Positions 8,486 to 19,100 of a stretch of DNA of 64,000 nt are shown one piece after another; positions within the stretch are counted from its first letter, which is position 1; each line of letters starts with the position of its first letter. The stretch comes from Ruminococcus sp. (GTDB lineage Bacteria; Bacillota_A; Clostridia; Oscillospirales; Ruminococcaceae): NCBI RefSeq assembly GCF_016283395.1, contig NZ_JAEEMU010000041.1, positions 62,001 through 126,000 on the forward strand, read 5' to 3'. The position numbers were made by a program, and so were the translations under genes. Under the pieces are notes generated by a model that worked only from the letters and a program-made list of their open reading frames with translations, was not told where the DNA came from and did no database searches.

Positions 8486-9541
8486 TCATTTGAGCGTACC
8501 GCTCAGAACGTCGTAATTCTTCTGCATAAGCGAGATATAGCTTGCACCGTCCTTTATATCATTTTTGGATACAGACTGTAGCGAATTAAGTTCAGCTATC
8601 TTGACGCCGCTCTTTCCCGAGCTTGAAATAACTGCATTTGCTATATCCTTGTTTGAGTTTTCAAGTGTATATACAGTATCGCAGCCTAACTCCTTAACTT
8701 TATCGGAAAGGAATTTGATAGTTTCAAAGCTTGCTTCGGATTCAGCTGAACAGCCGATAAATGCTGCAAAGTAATCAAGTCTGTAATCGTCTACAAAATA
8801 GCGGAATGGGAATCTGTCACCGAATATAAGAGTTTTTACGGAAGCACTGTCCACAAGTGCCTTGAAACTGCTGTCAAGCTCATCAAGCTCTGAAACATAG
8901 CTTGCAAGGTTAGATTTATAGTCAGCAGCATTTGCAGGATCTATCGCCTCAAGACTGCTTTCTATTTCTGTACAGAGGAGCTTTGCATTTTTCAGTGAGA
9001 GCCATACGTGTTCATCGTATTCGATCTCTTCCTCTTCATCTTCCTCTTCGGACTCCTCTTCTTCCTCGCCCTGCATACCTTCTTTCAGCTCCTCAGCCTT
9101 TGCAAAATCGCCGAGAGCGTCCATAAGGTTGATGACCTTCATATCCTTGTTTACTGCATTTTCGAGTGCATCTTCCACCCACTCGTCAGACTCGCCGCCT
9201 ACATACACGAACAGATCACAGGTCGATATCTTCATAATATCATCAGCTGTGGGCTGATAATTATGCAGGTCTATACCGCTGTCAAGCAGATAGGATATAT
9301 CAACGTTTTCGGCATGGCTGCCGAGTATCTCCTTTGTCCAGTCATACTCGGGAAATATAGTGCATACGACCTTCAATGGCTCTGCATCAGTCTTTGTTTC
9401 ATTATTCTCTGTAGCTGTTACAGTTGCACCTGTCTCACTTTTTTCAGATGCTGCTTTACCATTAGCAGACGAACAGCCTGTTAATGCTGAAGTAGCCAGC
9501 ATAAAACTCATAGCTGTTAAAACCGTACTTTTCTTTAACAT
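8486..9541 (-). CDS. Zinc/manganese ABC transporter substrate-binding lipoprotein (ZnuA-like)
   Basis: 351 residues with a lipoprotein signal (lipobox LTGC about residue 20-23) and the cluster A-I solute-binding fold: VVCTIFPEYDW, DLHNYQPTADD (first metal His), DEHVWLS (second) and a C-terminal VYTLENSN segment. Between the first two metal motifs lies an acidic run (EEEEESEEEDEEEE), where ZnuA proteins usually carry a His-rich loop. The role is capture of Zn2+ or a similar metal at the outer face of the membrane. No permease or ATPase gene is adjacent, so the partner transporter must be elsewhere. The gene follows the small membrane protein at 9629-9928 and is probably cotranscribed from a FUR-family regulated promoter. 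Confidence 0.85.
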   Translation of the reverse strand: MLKKSTVLTAMSFMLATSALTGCSSANGKAASEKSETGATVTATENNETKTDAEPLKVVCTIFPEYDWTKEILGSHAENVDISYLLDSGIDLHNYQPTADDIMKISTCDLFVYVGGESDEWVEDALENAVNKDMKVINLMDALGDFAKAEELKEGMQGEEEEESEEEDEEEEIEYDEHVWLSLKNAKLLCTEIESSLEAIDPANAADYKSNLASYVSELDELDSSFKALVDSASVKTLIFGDRFPFRYFVDDYRLDYFAAFIGCSAESEASFETIKFLSDKVKELGCDTVYTLENSNKDIANAVISSSGKSGVKIAELNSLQSVSKNDIKDGASYISLMQKNYDVLSGTLK

Positions 9542-9628
9542 AAAAAATGACCTCCATTTTGAATAACTGACATAATTTTGTTAAGCTTTGCCACGAAAAG
9601 GCATAGCTCTCCTATAAACTGCCGTTTT

Positions 9629-9928
9629 TCAGCTTAGGAGCTCAACTTTCAGCGATACGAGGGTATCATGCTCTGAATATACTCTGATAACTGCTTTTAT
9701 AAGTGCCGCCACCGTAATGAGCAGCAGCATAAGCTTTATAACACCTGCTGCCTCGGCATTTACCGTATGAAGAACGTGACTGCACTCAGCAAGTTCTATG
9801 CAGACGGAGCAGTTCTCTCCCGAACATACGTGATCGGTATGAACTGCTATATAGCAGGCGGAGCTGAAAATAACAAAGCTGAATATGATAAATATCATAA
9901 ATGAAAGTATTCTGTTTTTGTTATTCAT
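9629..9928 (-). CDS. Small two-helix membrane protein with Cys/His motif
   Basis: 99 residues from the ATG at 9928, chosen because GAGGTG (9935-9940) sits six bases upstream; ATG 9931 and GTG 9937 are too close to it. There is an N-terminal helix (about residues 8-25), a short outer loop with HTDHVCSGENCSVC and CSH, and a second helix (about 65-82). The Cys/His cluster suggests metal binding outside the membrane. Its position directly behind the FUR-type operator and ahead of the ZnuA-like gene points to metal uptake. The family was not recognised. Confidence 0.7.
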   Translation of the reverse strand: MNNKNRILSFMIFIIFSFVIFSSACYIAVHTDHVCSGENCSVCIELAECSHVLHTVNAEAAGVIKLMLLLITVAALIKAVIRVYSEHDTLVSLKVELLS

Positions 9929-9954
9929 CATGCTCACCTCAGCTTATCAAATAT

Positions 9955-9977
9955 AATATGATAATGATTATCATATT
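9955..9977. promoter_or_regulatory. FUR-family operator (Fur/Zur type)
   Basis: A perfect dyad with 10-base arms around TGA; its core TGATAATGATTATCA (9959-9973) is identical to the Bacillus 7-1-7 Fur consensus. It lies about 27 bases before the start of the small membrane protein, inside its promoter region. Because the downstream lipoprotein is of a zinc/manganese type, Zur is as likely as Fur. Confidence 0.85.
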
Positions 9978-10137
9978 CGCATTATTAATTATAACGCTTA
10001 TGACCGCTTATGTCAATGCATGACTGAAATTTTCTACGCCCTCTGCAAATTGATAATGTCTCTCATTTTTAAACTATTAAAAATGAACAATCCACCGCAT
10101 TGAAAACTCCAGCACAATTTAGCTTAGAAGCGTAAAA

Positions 10138-10166
10138 AAGAGTCCCCACAGATCGTGAGGACTCTT
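10138..10166 (-). terminator. Terminator of the giant LRR gene
   Basis: AAGAGTCC (10138-10145) pairs with GGACTCTT (10159-10166), with an inner CAC/GTG. On the minus strand it is followed by a T-run (the A-run at 10134-10139). Confidence 0.85.
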
Positions 10167-10192
10167 CTTTTTTGTGTCATTCGCTGTAAGAC

Positions 10193-13100
10193 TTAATCAA
10201 CTTTAGTTGTCTGTGGAACAGCGATCGTTGTTGTTGTAGTTGTTGTCTTGGGTTCAGCAGATGTTGCAGCCGTAGTTGTTGTAGTTGTAACAGGCTCGTC
10301 ATCGCTTTGTGCATCTGCTTCAATCTCGATCGACTCGATCACGTTATTCTTAACGAATTTCTCAAGTGATACAGGCTCAGTTATTGTTGAATAGTAAACA
10401 TAGTATCTGAGAATGATCGAAGCGTCAACAGAGTCTACAGAACCGTCATTGTTAACATCAGCAGCAGCAAGATTTTCTTCCTTGATGATACCATCCTGAT
10501 GTGTAGCAACGAGTGCGTACTGACGAAGAACAACTGATGCGTCAACTGCATCTATTAATCCGTCTGCATTTACATCACCGTAGTTTACGACAACAGGAAC
10601 TGTTGTTGTTACAGTTGATGTAGTTGTTGGCTCAGATGTTGTTGTAGATGTTGAAGTTGAAGATGTAGTTGTTGGCTTAGATGTTGTTGTAGATGTTGAT
10701 GTAGTAGATGTTGTGGTTGGCTTAGATGTTGTTGTAGATGTTGATGTAGTAGATGTTGTGGTTGGCTTTGATGTTGTTGTAGATGTTGATGTAGTAGATG
10801 TTGTGGTTGGCTTAGATGTTGTTGATGTAGATGTAGTAGATGTTGTAGTTGGCTTAGATGTTGTTGATGTAGATGTAGTAGATGTTGTAGTTGGCTTAGA
10901 TGTTGTTGATGTAGATGTAGTAGATGTTGTAGTTGCCTTTGATGTTGTCGAAGATGTTGCAGTTGTTGTAGTTGTAGTTGTAGATGTTGTTGTAGTTGTT
11001 GTAGTAGTTGTTGCAACAAGTGGACCATTGCCTGTGAGGTTATACTCACGTCCGCTGAAGTCGTTTACCTTGCCCTTAGCTACAATCTTAGCACCGTTCT
11101 TTACAGTGATGTTTGTATCAGGAGCAATAAGAACATCAACGTTCTCAGGGATAGTTATGTCAGATGCTATTGTAATATTACCGAAGAGTGAAAGCTCTGT
11201 CTTAGTGTCGAGCTGAGCAGCTTCCTCAACAGCTACCTTGACATCAGCATAAGTATTCTTATTGCTGAGCATTGCAGTTGCCTTTGGATTGATAGTTATG
11301 CTGTCACATATCTCACCGCAGGTATCACATCTTCTTACTGCAAGACCTTCCTTGCCGTCCTTAGGAGCAGCTACAAGAGTGTAACCGCTTGTTGACTTGC
11401 ACTCATGCTTTTCAACATTGCTGATCTTGATCTCTTCTGTTGTACCGTCTGAGTAATCAACGATGAGCTTACCGCTTGCACCGATCTGATCTGAACTTAC
11501 TCTGATGATAGTATCGCCCTTTACAGTAAGTGAACCGTCTTCATTGAGCTCTGTGCCGTTGATATCAGCAAGTGTGAACGAGTTCTCTGATGCAGCTGCC
11601 TTTACCTTGCTGTTTCCAAACGGAGCAAAGTTGCGGATTACGTCTGCTTCAATTCTGATATTTGTAGGAAGTTCTCCGTGTGAATGGAGGATAAGGTTCA
11701 GTTCATCAGTAAATGGTAAGAGATTTCTGTTATATCTGTTGATATATTCATCGAAATCGTCGATGAAGAATGGTGAATCGGTAGTTACATACTGAATATA
11801 GTGGTTAGTGAAGTTTATATACTGATTTGTTGTCTTGTCTGCGTGCTTGTATGCTTCAAAGAACAGCTCGCTTACCAGCTGATTAGCTGTATTTGATGCT
11901 ACTCTTCTTACAGGGATCCTCTGATCAGGAGTACGCTCCTTGACCTTGATCTCGCAGTCAATTGCGTTTGAACCGTAGAACTGTACGATAACGTCCTTAA
12001 GGATATGCTCTACAGGCATTTCACCTACAGCTGCCTCAAATACGCTGCGGATACCGTCTACGTTCATGAGTTCGGGACGCTCCTCCAATACCTGAAGTAT
12101 CAGAGCTGTGTTCCTGTCAAAATCATAAGATGAGACATATCTCTCAAATACTGAAGCCCATACATCAGGTACATTTACTGTATATGTTACAGCCTGATGA
12201 GGATTCAGATCAACTGGGAAATAATGAGTGCCTCTTCTTGTATAAAGTGTCTGTTCCTTAGTGATAGCACCAAGTGATGTAAGATTTCCGTCTGTATCAA
12301 GATTTGTGAAGTACAGTGTTGCCTTTGAACCCTGCTGCTTACCCTTTATAGTGGTTTCAAGGTTGTAAACAGGCTTGTCTGATACATTCTTGAGAGTTAT
12401 CTTTATAGGATAATTTCTTCCGTAGTATGAAAGTGAAGGAACTTCAACTGTCATCTTGAGTGCATCGTATGCATATACGTGGAGATTTTCCTGTGATCTG
12501 TAAGTGAGTGCGAATGGATCGCTTCCGTTCATGCCGCTGAATACAGCTGAAAGTGAATAGTCGCCTTCCTTATCGCCGCGTACGCACCAGTTTCTTGTAG
12601 CTACCTGGTTAGGAGCAAGACTACCGATGTCTTCAACGACACTGCCGTCAACAAGTGTAAGTCCGTTAGGTACGTTGAGCCTTGCAGTACAGTCTGTAAG
12701 AGTACCTGTGCCCTTATTTGTTACGATAAGCTGAACGTCATAGAATTCCTTCAGCCACTTGCTTTCGCCGTAGATGATAAGGTACATATCCTCATCAACT
12801 GTTTCCTCATGGATAACGTGTGCGTGGATCTCATCTACATATACATAAGGTCTGTCAGTTATAAGCAGAGGCTTTTCACCGTCTACCTCAAGGTATACAT
12901 AGTTAAGAGGTTCATAACCTTCGTCCCACTGAACTATTCTGTTGAATACAACGCCTGCTGCCTCGAAATCAGCTTCGATAGAATACTGTACGCAGTTGAA
13001 GTTGTCAGGATTTCTGATGTCAATGCCTCTCTTGATGATCTCATCTTCTGTCATTTCCTTAACGTGAAGTTCACCATCGACCCTGAGGATAGGCTGTGTA

Positions 13101-16100
13101 GTAGTTGTAGATGTTGTGCTTGTTGTCAGAGTTGTTGTTGAAGTTGTAGTAGGCTTCTTTGTTGTTGATGTAGTAGGTTTAGTTGCTGAAGTTATGTTAG
13201 GGGTAATTGTTGAAGTTGTAACAGGTTTCTTTGTTGTTGATGTAGTAGGTTTAACTGTTGTAGTTGTTGAAGTTGTAGTAGGCTTCTTTGTTGTTGATGT
13301 AGTAGGTTTAGTTGTTGTAGTTGTTGAAGTTGTAGTAAGCTTCTTTGTTGTTGATGTAGTAGGTTTAGTTGTTGTAGTTGTTGAAGTTGTAGTAGGCTTC
13401 TTTGTTGTTGATGTAGTAGGTTTAGTTGTTGTAGTCGTTGAAGTTGTAGTAGGCTTCTTTGTTGTTGATGTAGTAGGTTTAGTTGTTGTAGTTGTTGAAG
13501 TTGTAGTAGGTTTCTTTGTTGTTGATGTAGTAGCCTTAGTTGTTGAAGTTGTGGTCTTTGATGTAGTAGATGTTGAAGTCTTAGATGTAGTAGATGTTGA
13601 AGTCTTAGATGTAGTAGATGTTGTCTTAGCTGTTGTTGTAGTTGTAGATGTTGTTGAAGAAGTTGTCTTCTTAGTAGTTGTAGTTGTTGTCATTGAAGTA
13701 GGAACGTTGTATACTACTTCGCCTGCAGTGTCTGTAGACAATGTACCGCCCATTACAGCTGTGAAGTACTCTGAAGGAGCTGTGCCCTTATTGTACTTAG
13801 CATAGCCGTTTGTGATTGTACCTGTCTTGATAGCTTCGATACTTACCTTACCGCCTGTAAGCTTTTCGATAATGTCGATAGTCTTATCTGCCGGGATGTA
13901 AATGCCTGCAAGCGGGCTGCTGATGTCAAGCTTGCCGCTTATAGCTATCTTAGTATTGTTTGTGCAGTAGATACCATAGTTATCTGTACTTGATATCTTA
14001 CCGCCTGTGATGTTGATCGTACCGTCATTTGAGCTTGAATAGATTCCGTAACCGTCATCTGCCTTTACAGTTGCACCACTGAGGTTGATAACACCTGAGT
14101 AAGATCTGTCAATGAAAATGCCTGCACGGTCATAATAACGATTGTTATTAGCAATAGCCTTTGACTCAAGAGTACCGCTTATAAGGTTAGTTGTACCCTT
14201 GCTTGATCTGAGTGAGAGCGGATTAGCAGCGTTTGAAATAACAGTTGCACCGTTAAGAGTAAAGTTACCGTTGCTGTTTACTCCTACTGTTGCGTAATTG
14301 TTATTCTTATCATTTCCATAGAAAGTACCGCCAAGGAGTCTGAGTGTACCGTCTACATTGAACAGTTCATAGCTGCCGGTAGCGTTCATAGTACCTGTCT
14401 TTGCCTTGCTACTGTCTCTAACTGTAACTATACCGTTGCCGCCTATTCTTACTCTGTTGATGCTTACCTTATGACCGTTGAGGTCGAGATCCAGCATTGT
14501 ATTGCTGTAAATATCGCCTTCAACAGTTACATCGCAGTCGAGCTTGTACTTACCATGTGTAGGAAGACTGTCCGTCTTGCTCCATGTCTTTGTGTCAGCT
14601 TCTACGAATTTAAGGTTGTTGTCAGCAGCGTACTTCTCTGCATATGTTTCCTTATATCCAACAATAGTATCTACCTTGCTGTTTCTGAGGAAGTTGCCGT
14701 TAATGCCTGAAGCATTTGCAACGCTTGCAGGGATATAAACTGAAGTTACACCTGAATCGCTGAATACATCATTGCCGATGTATGTTACTGACTCAGGGAT
14801 CTCAAAGGATTTGAGTAATGTACAGCCGCGGAATGTTTCACCGCTGAGTGATGTGAATGTAGCAGGAAGAACTGCTGATGTAAGGTTCTTACAATCTCTG
14901 AACAAGCCTGATGTATTTAAAGACTTAACTGTGTCAGGGATAATGATCGACTTGAGACCTGTGCCATAGAATGCACCGTTCTCTATTCTCTCAACAGAAG
15001 CAGGGATAACGAGCTCTGTGATAGCTGCATCATTGTAGAATGCATTATATCCGATTGTCTTTAAGGTATCAGGAAGCTTTATGCCTGTAAGGGCTGTACA
15101 GCCGTAGAATGCATTGCTTCCGATAGTTTCAAGTCCTGATGAGAACTTAACTGATTTAAGTGTTGTTAAATTCTGGAATGCGTTGTAATCGATAGTCTTT
15201 ATATTTGCAGGTATCTCGATAGATTCAAGCTTTGTGTTCTGGAAGCAATATCTGCTGATAACTTCAAGCTTTGAAGGTATCTTGATAGATGTTATTCCTG
15301 TGCCTGCGAAAGGAGACTGTCCGAGACTTTCAAGTGACTCAGGAAGCTCGATGCTTGTGAGTGCTGAACAGCCGTTGAATGCATTGCTTCCGATAGTAGT
15401 TACAGAATCAGGAATATCAATTGATTTAATTGAAGTACAGCCGTGGAAAGCCATGTCTCCAATAACAGTTAACGACTCAGGAAGTGCAATTGTTTCAATT
15501 GAAGCACAGCCATTGAATGCATAATTTCCGATAGTAGTCAAAGACTCAGGAAGCTCTACGCCTGTAAGAGCTACACAGCCACTGAATGCATTGTTTCCGA
15601 TAGTTTCAAGCTTTGAACCAAACTTAACAGTCTTTAAGTTCGTTGCACTGCCGAATGCATTATCACCGATAGCTGTCATGCTTTCAGGAAGCTCAACAGA
15701 TTCAACTGCTGAATTATAGAATGCACTTCCTACAATTGTTTCTACACTCTCAGGAAGCTTTATTTCCTTAAATGGACTGCCGTAGAATGCACATCTGTCA
15801 ATTGTCTTAACACTGCTTGGGATACTGATCTCTGTAAGTGCGCTGCAATTATTGAAAGCATATTCAGGAATAGCTTCAAGCTTTGAAGGAAGCTTTACTG
15901 ATGTCATCTTTGATGCACCTGCATAAGCATTCTTAGGAAGCTCTGTACGTGAATCAGAATAAATGATGCTTGTAATGTTTGTATTAGCGAATGAGTTATT
16001 AAGTGTCTTTACAGAATCAGGGATAGTGATCTCTGTTATACCTGTTCCTGTGAAAGGAGTATACCCGATAGTTTCAAGATTCTTAGGAAGTTCGATACTT

Positions 16101-19100
16101 GTGAGCTTGCTGCAGTTATTGAATGCATAGTTGCCAAGAGTTGTCAAAGACTCGGAAAGTGTCACACTTGTAAGTGCAGGACAATAAGAGAATGCATAAG
16201 TTCCGATAGTCTTTACAGAATCAGGTAATGTAATGCTTTCAAGACCTTCACAGTAAGTAAATGCATTATTTCCAATAGATTCAAGCTTTGAAGGGAACTT
16301 GATCTTCTTTAAGCTCTTACAATTATAGAAAGCACTGTCAGGAATTGCCGTCATGCTGTCAGGAAGCTCGATCTCTTCGATAGATGAACCACTGAAAGCA
16401 CTGTTGGAAAGTGTTTCGATATTGCTTTCAAGCTTCAGCTTCTTTATGCCGCTGCTTGTGAAAGCATTTGAACCGATCGATTTAACCGTACTCGGTATTG
16501 TAACGCTCTCAAGTGCTGTACAACCGCTGAATGCATAGTTCGGAATAGCTGTAAGCTTAGAAGGAAGCTTTACAGATGTCATCTTTGAAGCACCTGCGTA
16601 AGCATATGCCGGAAGCTCTGTACGAGAATCAGAATATGTGATAGTCTCGATGTTTGAGCCTGAGAAGACATTATTATTCAAACTCTTTACCGAATCAGGT
16701 ATCTTGATCTCCTTGATTCCTGTATTGGCAAATACACTATAAGCAATAGTTTCAAGATTCTCGGGAAGCTCAAGCTTTGTAAGCTTTGTACAACCATTGA
16801 ACGCATAATAGTCTATTCTTGTAACAGAGCTTGGAAGCTTGATATCAGTAAGCGCAGTACAACCATTGAACGCAGAATATGGGATAGTTGCAATCTTTGA
16901 AGAAAGCTTTACTGATCCAAGTGAACTTGCATTTGCGAATGCATAGTTGCTTAATGAAGTAACAGTCTCAGGAAGCTCTATAGATTCAAGTCCTGAACTC
17001 TGGAATGCATAGCTTCCAATGCTTTCAACCGTCTCAGGGATATCTATGCTCTTGAGAGCTGTACAGCTTGTAAATGCTCCGTAAGGTATCGCTGTGAGCT
17101 TTGCAGGGAGCTTAACTGATGTGAGCTTCTTTGAACCTGAGCATACATAATTTGGAAGTGTTGTGATATCATCAGCGAATACAACAGATTCAAGATTTGT
17201 ATTTGCCAACGCATAATTGCTTATGGTCTCAACAGTAGCAGGTACAGTTAATTCCTTTACACCGCTCTCATAGAAAACATTTGAACCTAAAGATTTTACA
17301 GTGCTCGGTATTGTGAACTTTGTAAGACCTGTACAGCCGCTGAAAGCATTATTAGGAAGAGCTGTAAGCTTTGAAGGAAGCTTTACTGATGTCATCTTTA
17401 CAGCACCTGCGTAAGCATTTGCAGGAAGTTCTGTACGAGAATCAGAATATGTGATAGTCTCAATATTTGAACCAGAGAATGTACTGCTAAGGCTCTTTAC
17501 TGAATCAGGGATAGTTATTGCCTTTATTCCCGTACCTGAGAAAACATTTGAACTTATAGTCTCAAGTGATTCAGGAAGCTCCAGACTTGTAATGTTGCTG
17601 CAATTCTGGAAAGCATTGTAATTGATCGTTTTAAGAGCACTTGGCAGTTTGAGTTCCTTGAGTGAACTACAGCTCTGGAAAGCATATCCTTCTATTGCAG
17701 TAACAGTTTCAGGTATCTTCACATCAGTAAGTGAAGAACAACTTGTAAACATATTACTTGGGATAGATGTAAGCTTTGAAGGAAGCTTTACAGACTTGAG
17801 ATTTTTAGAACTATTGAACAAACCATAATTGAGCGTAGTAAACTTATCATCTATCTCAGCAGACTCAAGGTTTGTATTTGCAAAAGCATAGCCAACTATC
17901 GTATCAACAGTTGAAGGAACCTTTATGCTCTTTATGCTGCTTCCTGCTAAAGCATATGAACCAATAGTCTTTATGTTTGAAGGTATCTCAAAGCTTGTTA
18001 TCTGAGTACAACCTCTGAATACATAGCTCGGCAAAGTTGCAAGCTTTGAAGGAAGCTTAGGATCCTTCATCTTTGCAGCACCGCCGTAAGCATAGTTAGG
18101 AATTGTTGTTGCGTCATCAGGATAAAGGATAGATTCAATATTTGAATCAGTGAATGTCTCGGAATTAACATTCTTTACAGAAGCAGGTATCTTGATCTCC
18201 TTTATTCCTGTGTTGCTAAAGCAATATGCTCCGAGTAATGTGATATTCTCAGGAATAGTAATCTTTTCAAGTGAAGTACAATTACTGAAGCAATAGTCAG
18301 GTATATTTGTAACCTTGCTTCCAAAATCTACTGATGTAAGCTTTGAACAACTATTGAATACACCATAGTTCCAGTGTATTACATGATCAGGCATCTTAAA
18401 GCTTTCGATCTTCGTACCTGCAAGACAATATGAACCAAGTGTAGTCATTGACTTAGGAATGTTTATTTCCTTTACTCCCGAACCATAGAATGCATTGCTG
18501 CCAATGCTTGTAACAGTATCAGGAAGTGTTACCTTTTCAAGAGCTGTACAGCCGTAGAAAGCACTTGAAGCTACCGTTGTAAGATCAGACGGGAATGTTA
18601 CACTTTTAAGATTATAACAATCTCTGAATATATCGTTACCACAGCTGATAGATTTGTCAGGATATGTTACTGTCGTAAACTGTGTATTTCTGAAAGCACG
18701 TCCATTTATGTACTTCAGGTTCTTAGGATAATTAAACTCTGTAAGACCTGAGGAATAGAATGCCTCGTAGCCGATAGTCTCAACAGTATCAGGAAGCTTA
18801 ATGCTCTTAAGTGAAGTACAGCCTGAGAACATACCGCTTTCAATAATCTTGATGTTTGAAGGGAGCTTTACGGAAGCAAGACTTATACAACCGCCGAATG
18901 CGTTGGTTCCAATAGTTTCAACAGTATCAGGTATCTCAAGCTTTGTAAAGCCTGTACTGTTCAAAGCATTGTATTCAATTTTAGTTATATTGTCAAAATT
19001 GATACTTGCAAGTTTTGAACAGCCCTGACACATATAAGCTGATAATGCAGTAACCTTGCTTGGGAGCTTCAACTCTGTCAGTGATGAACAGTACTGGAAA

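Noticed and set aside
9008..9484. 158-codon plus-strand frame opposite the metal-binding lipoprotein gene
   Set aside because: Phe/Leu-rich antisense of the acidic codon run; no start signal.
10609..11049. Gln/His/Leu-rich minus-strand frame
   Set aside because: Out-of-frame shadow of the Thr-rich repeats of the giant LRR gene.
13090..13700. CRISPR-like regular repeats
   Set aside because: Units are directly adjoining, in frame and encode a Thr-rich linker; there are no unique spacers and no cas genes.
13116..13805. Long plus-strand open frame rich in Val and Asp opposite the first Thr linker
   Set aside because: It is the antisense of ACA/ACT Thr codon repeats, which cannot form stops on the other strand. 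It has no start signal or family pattern.
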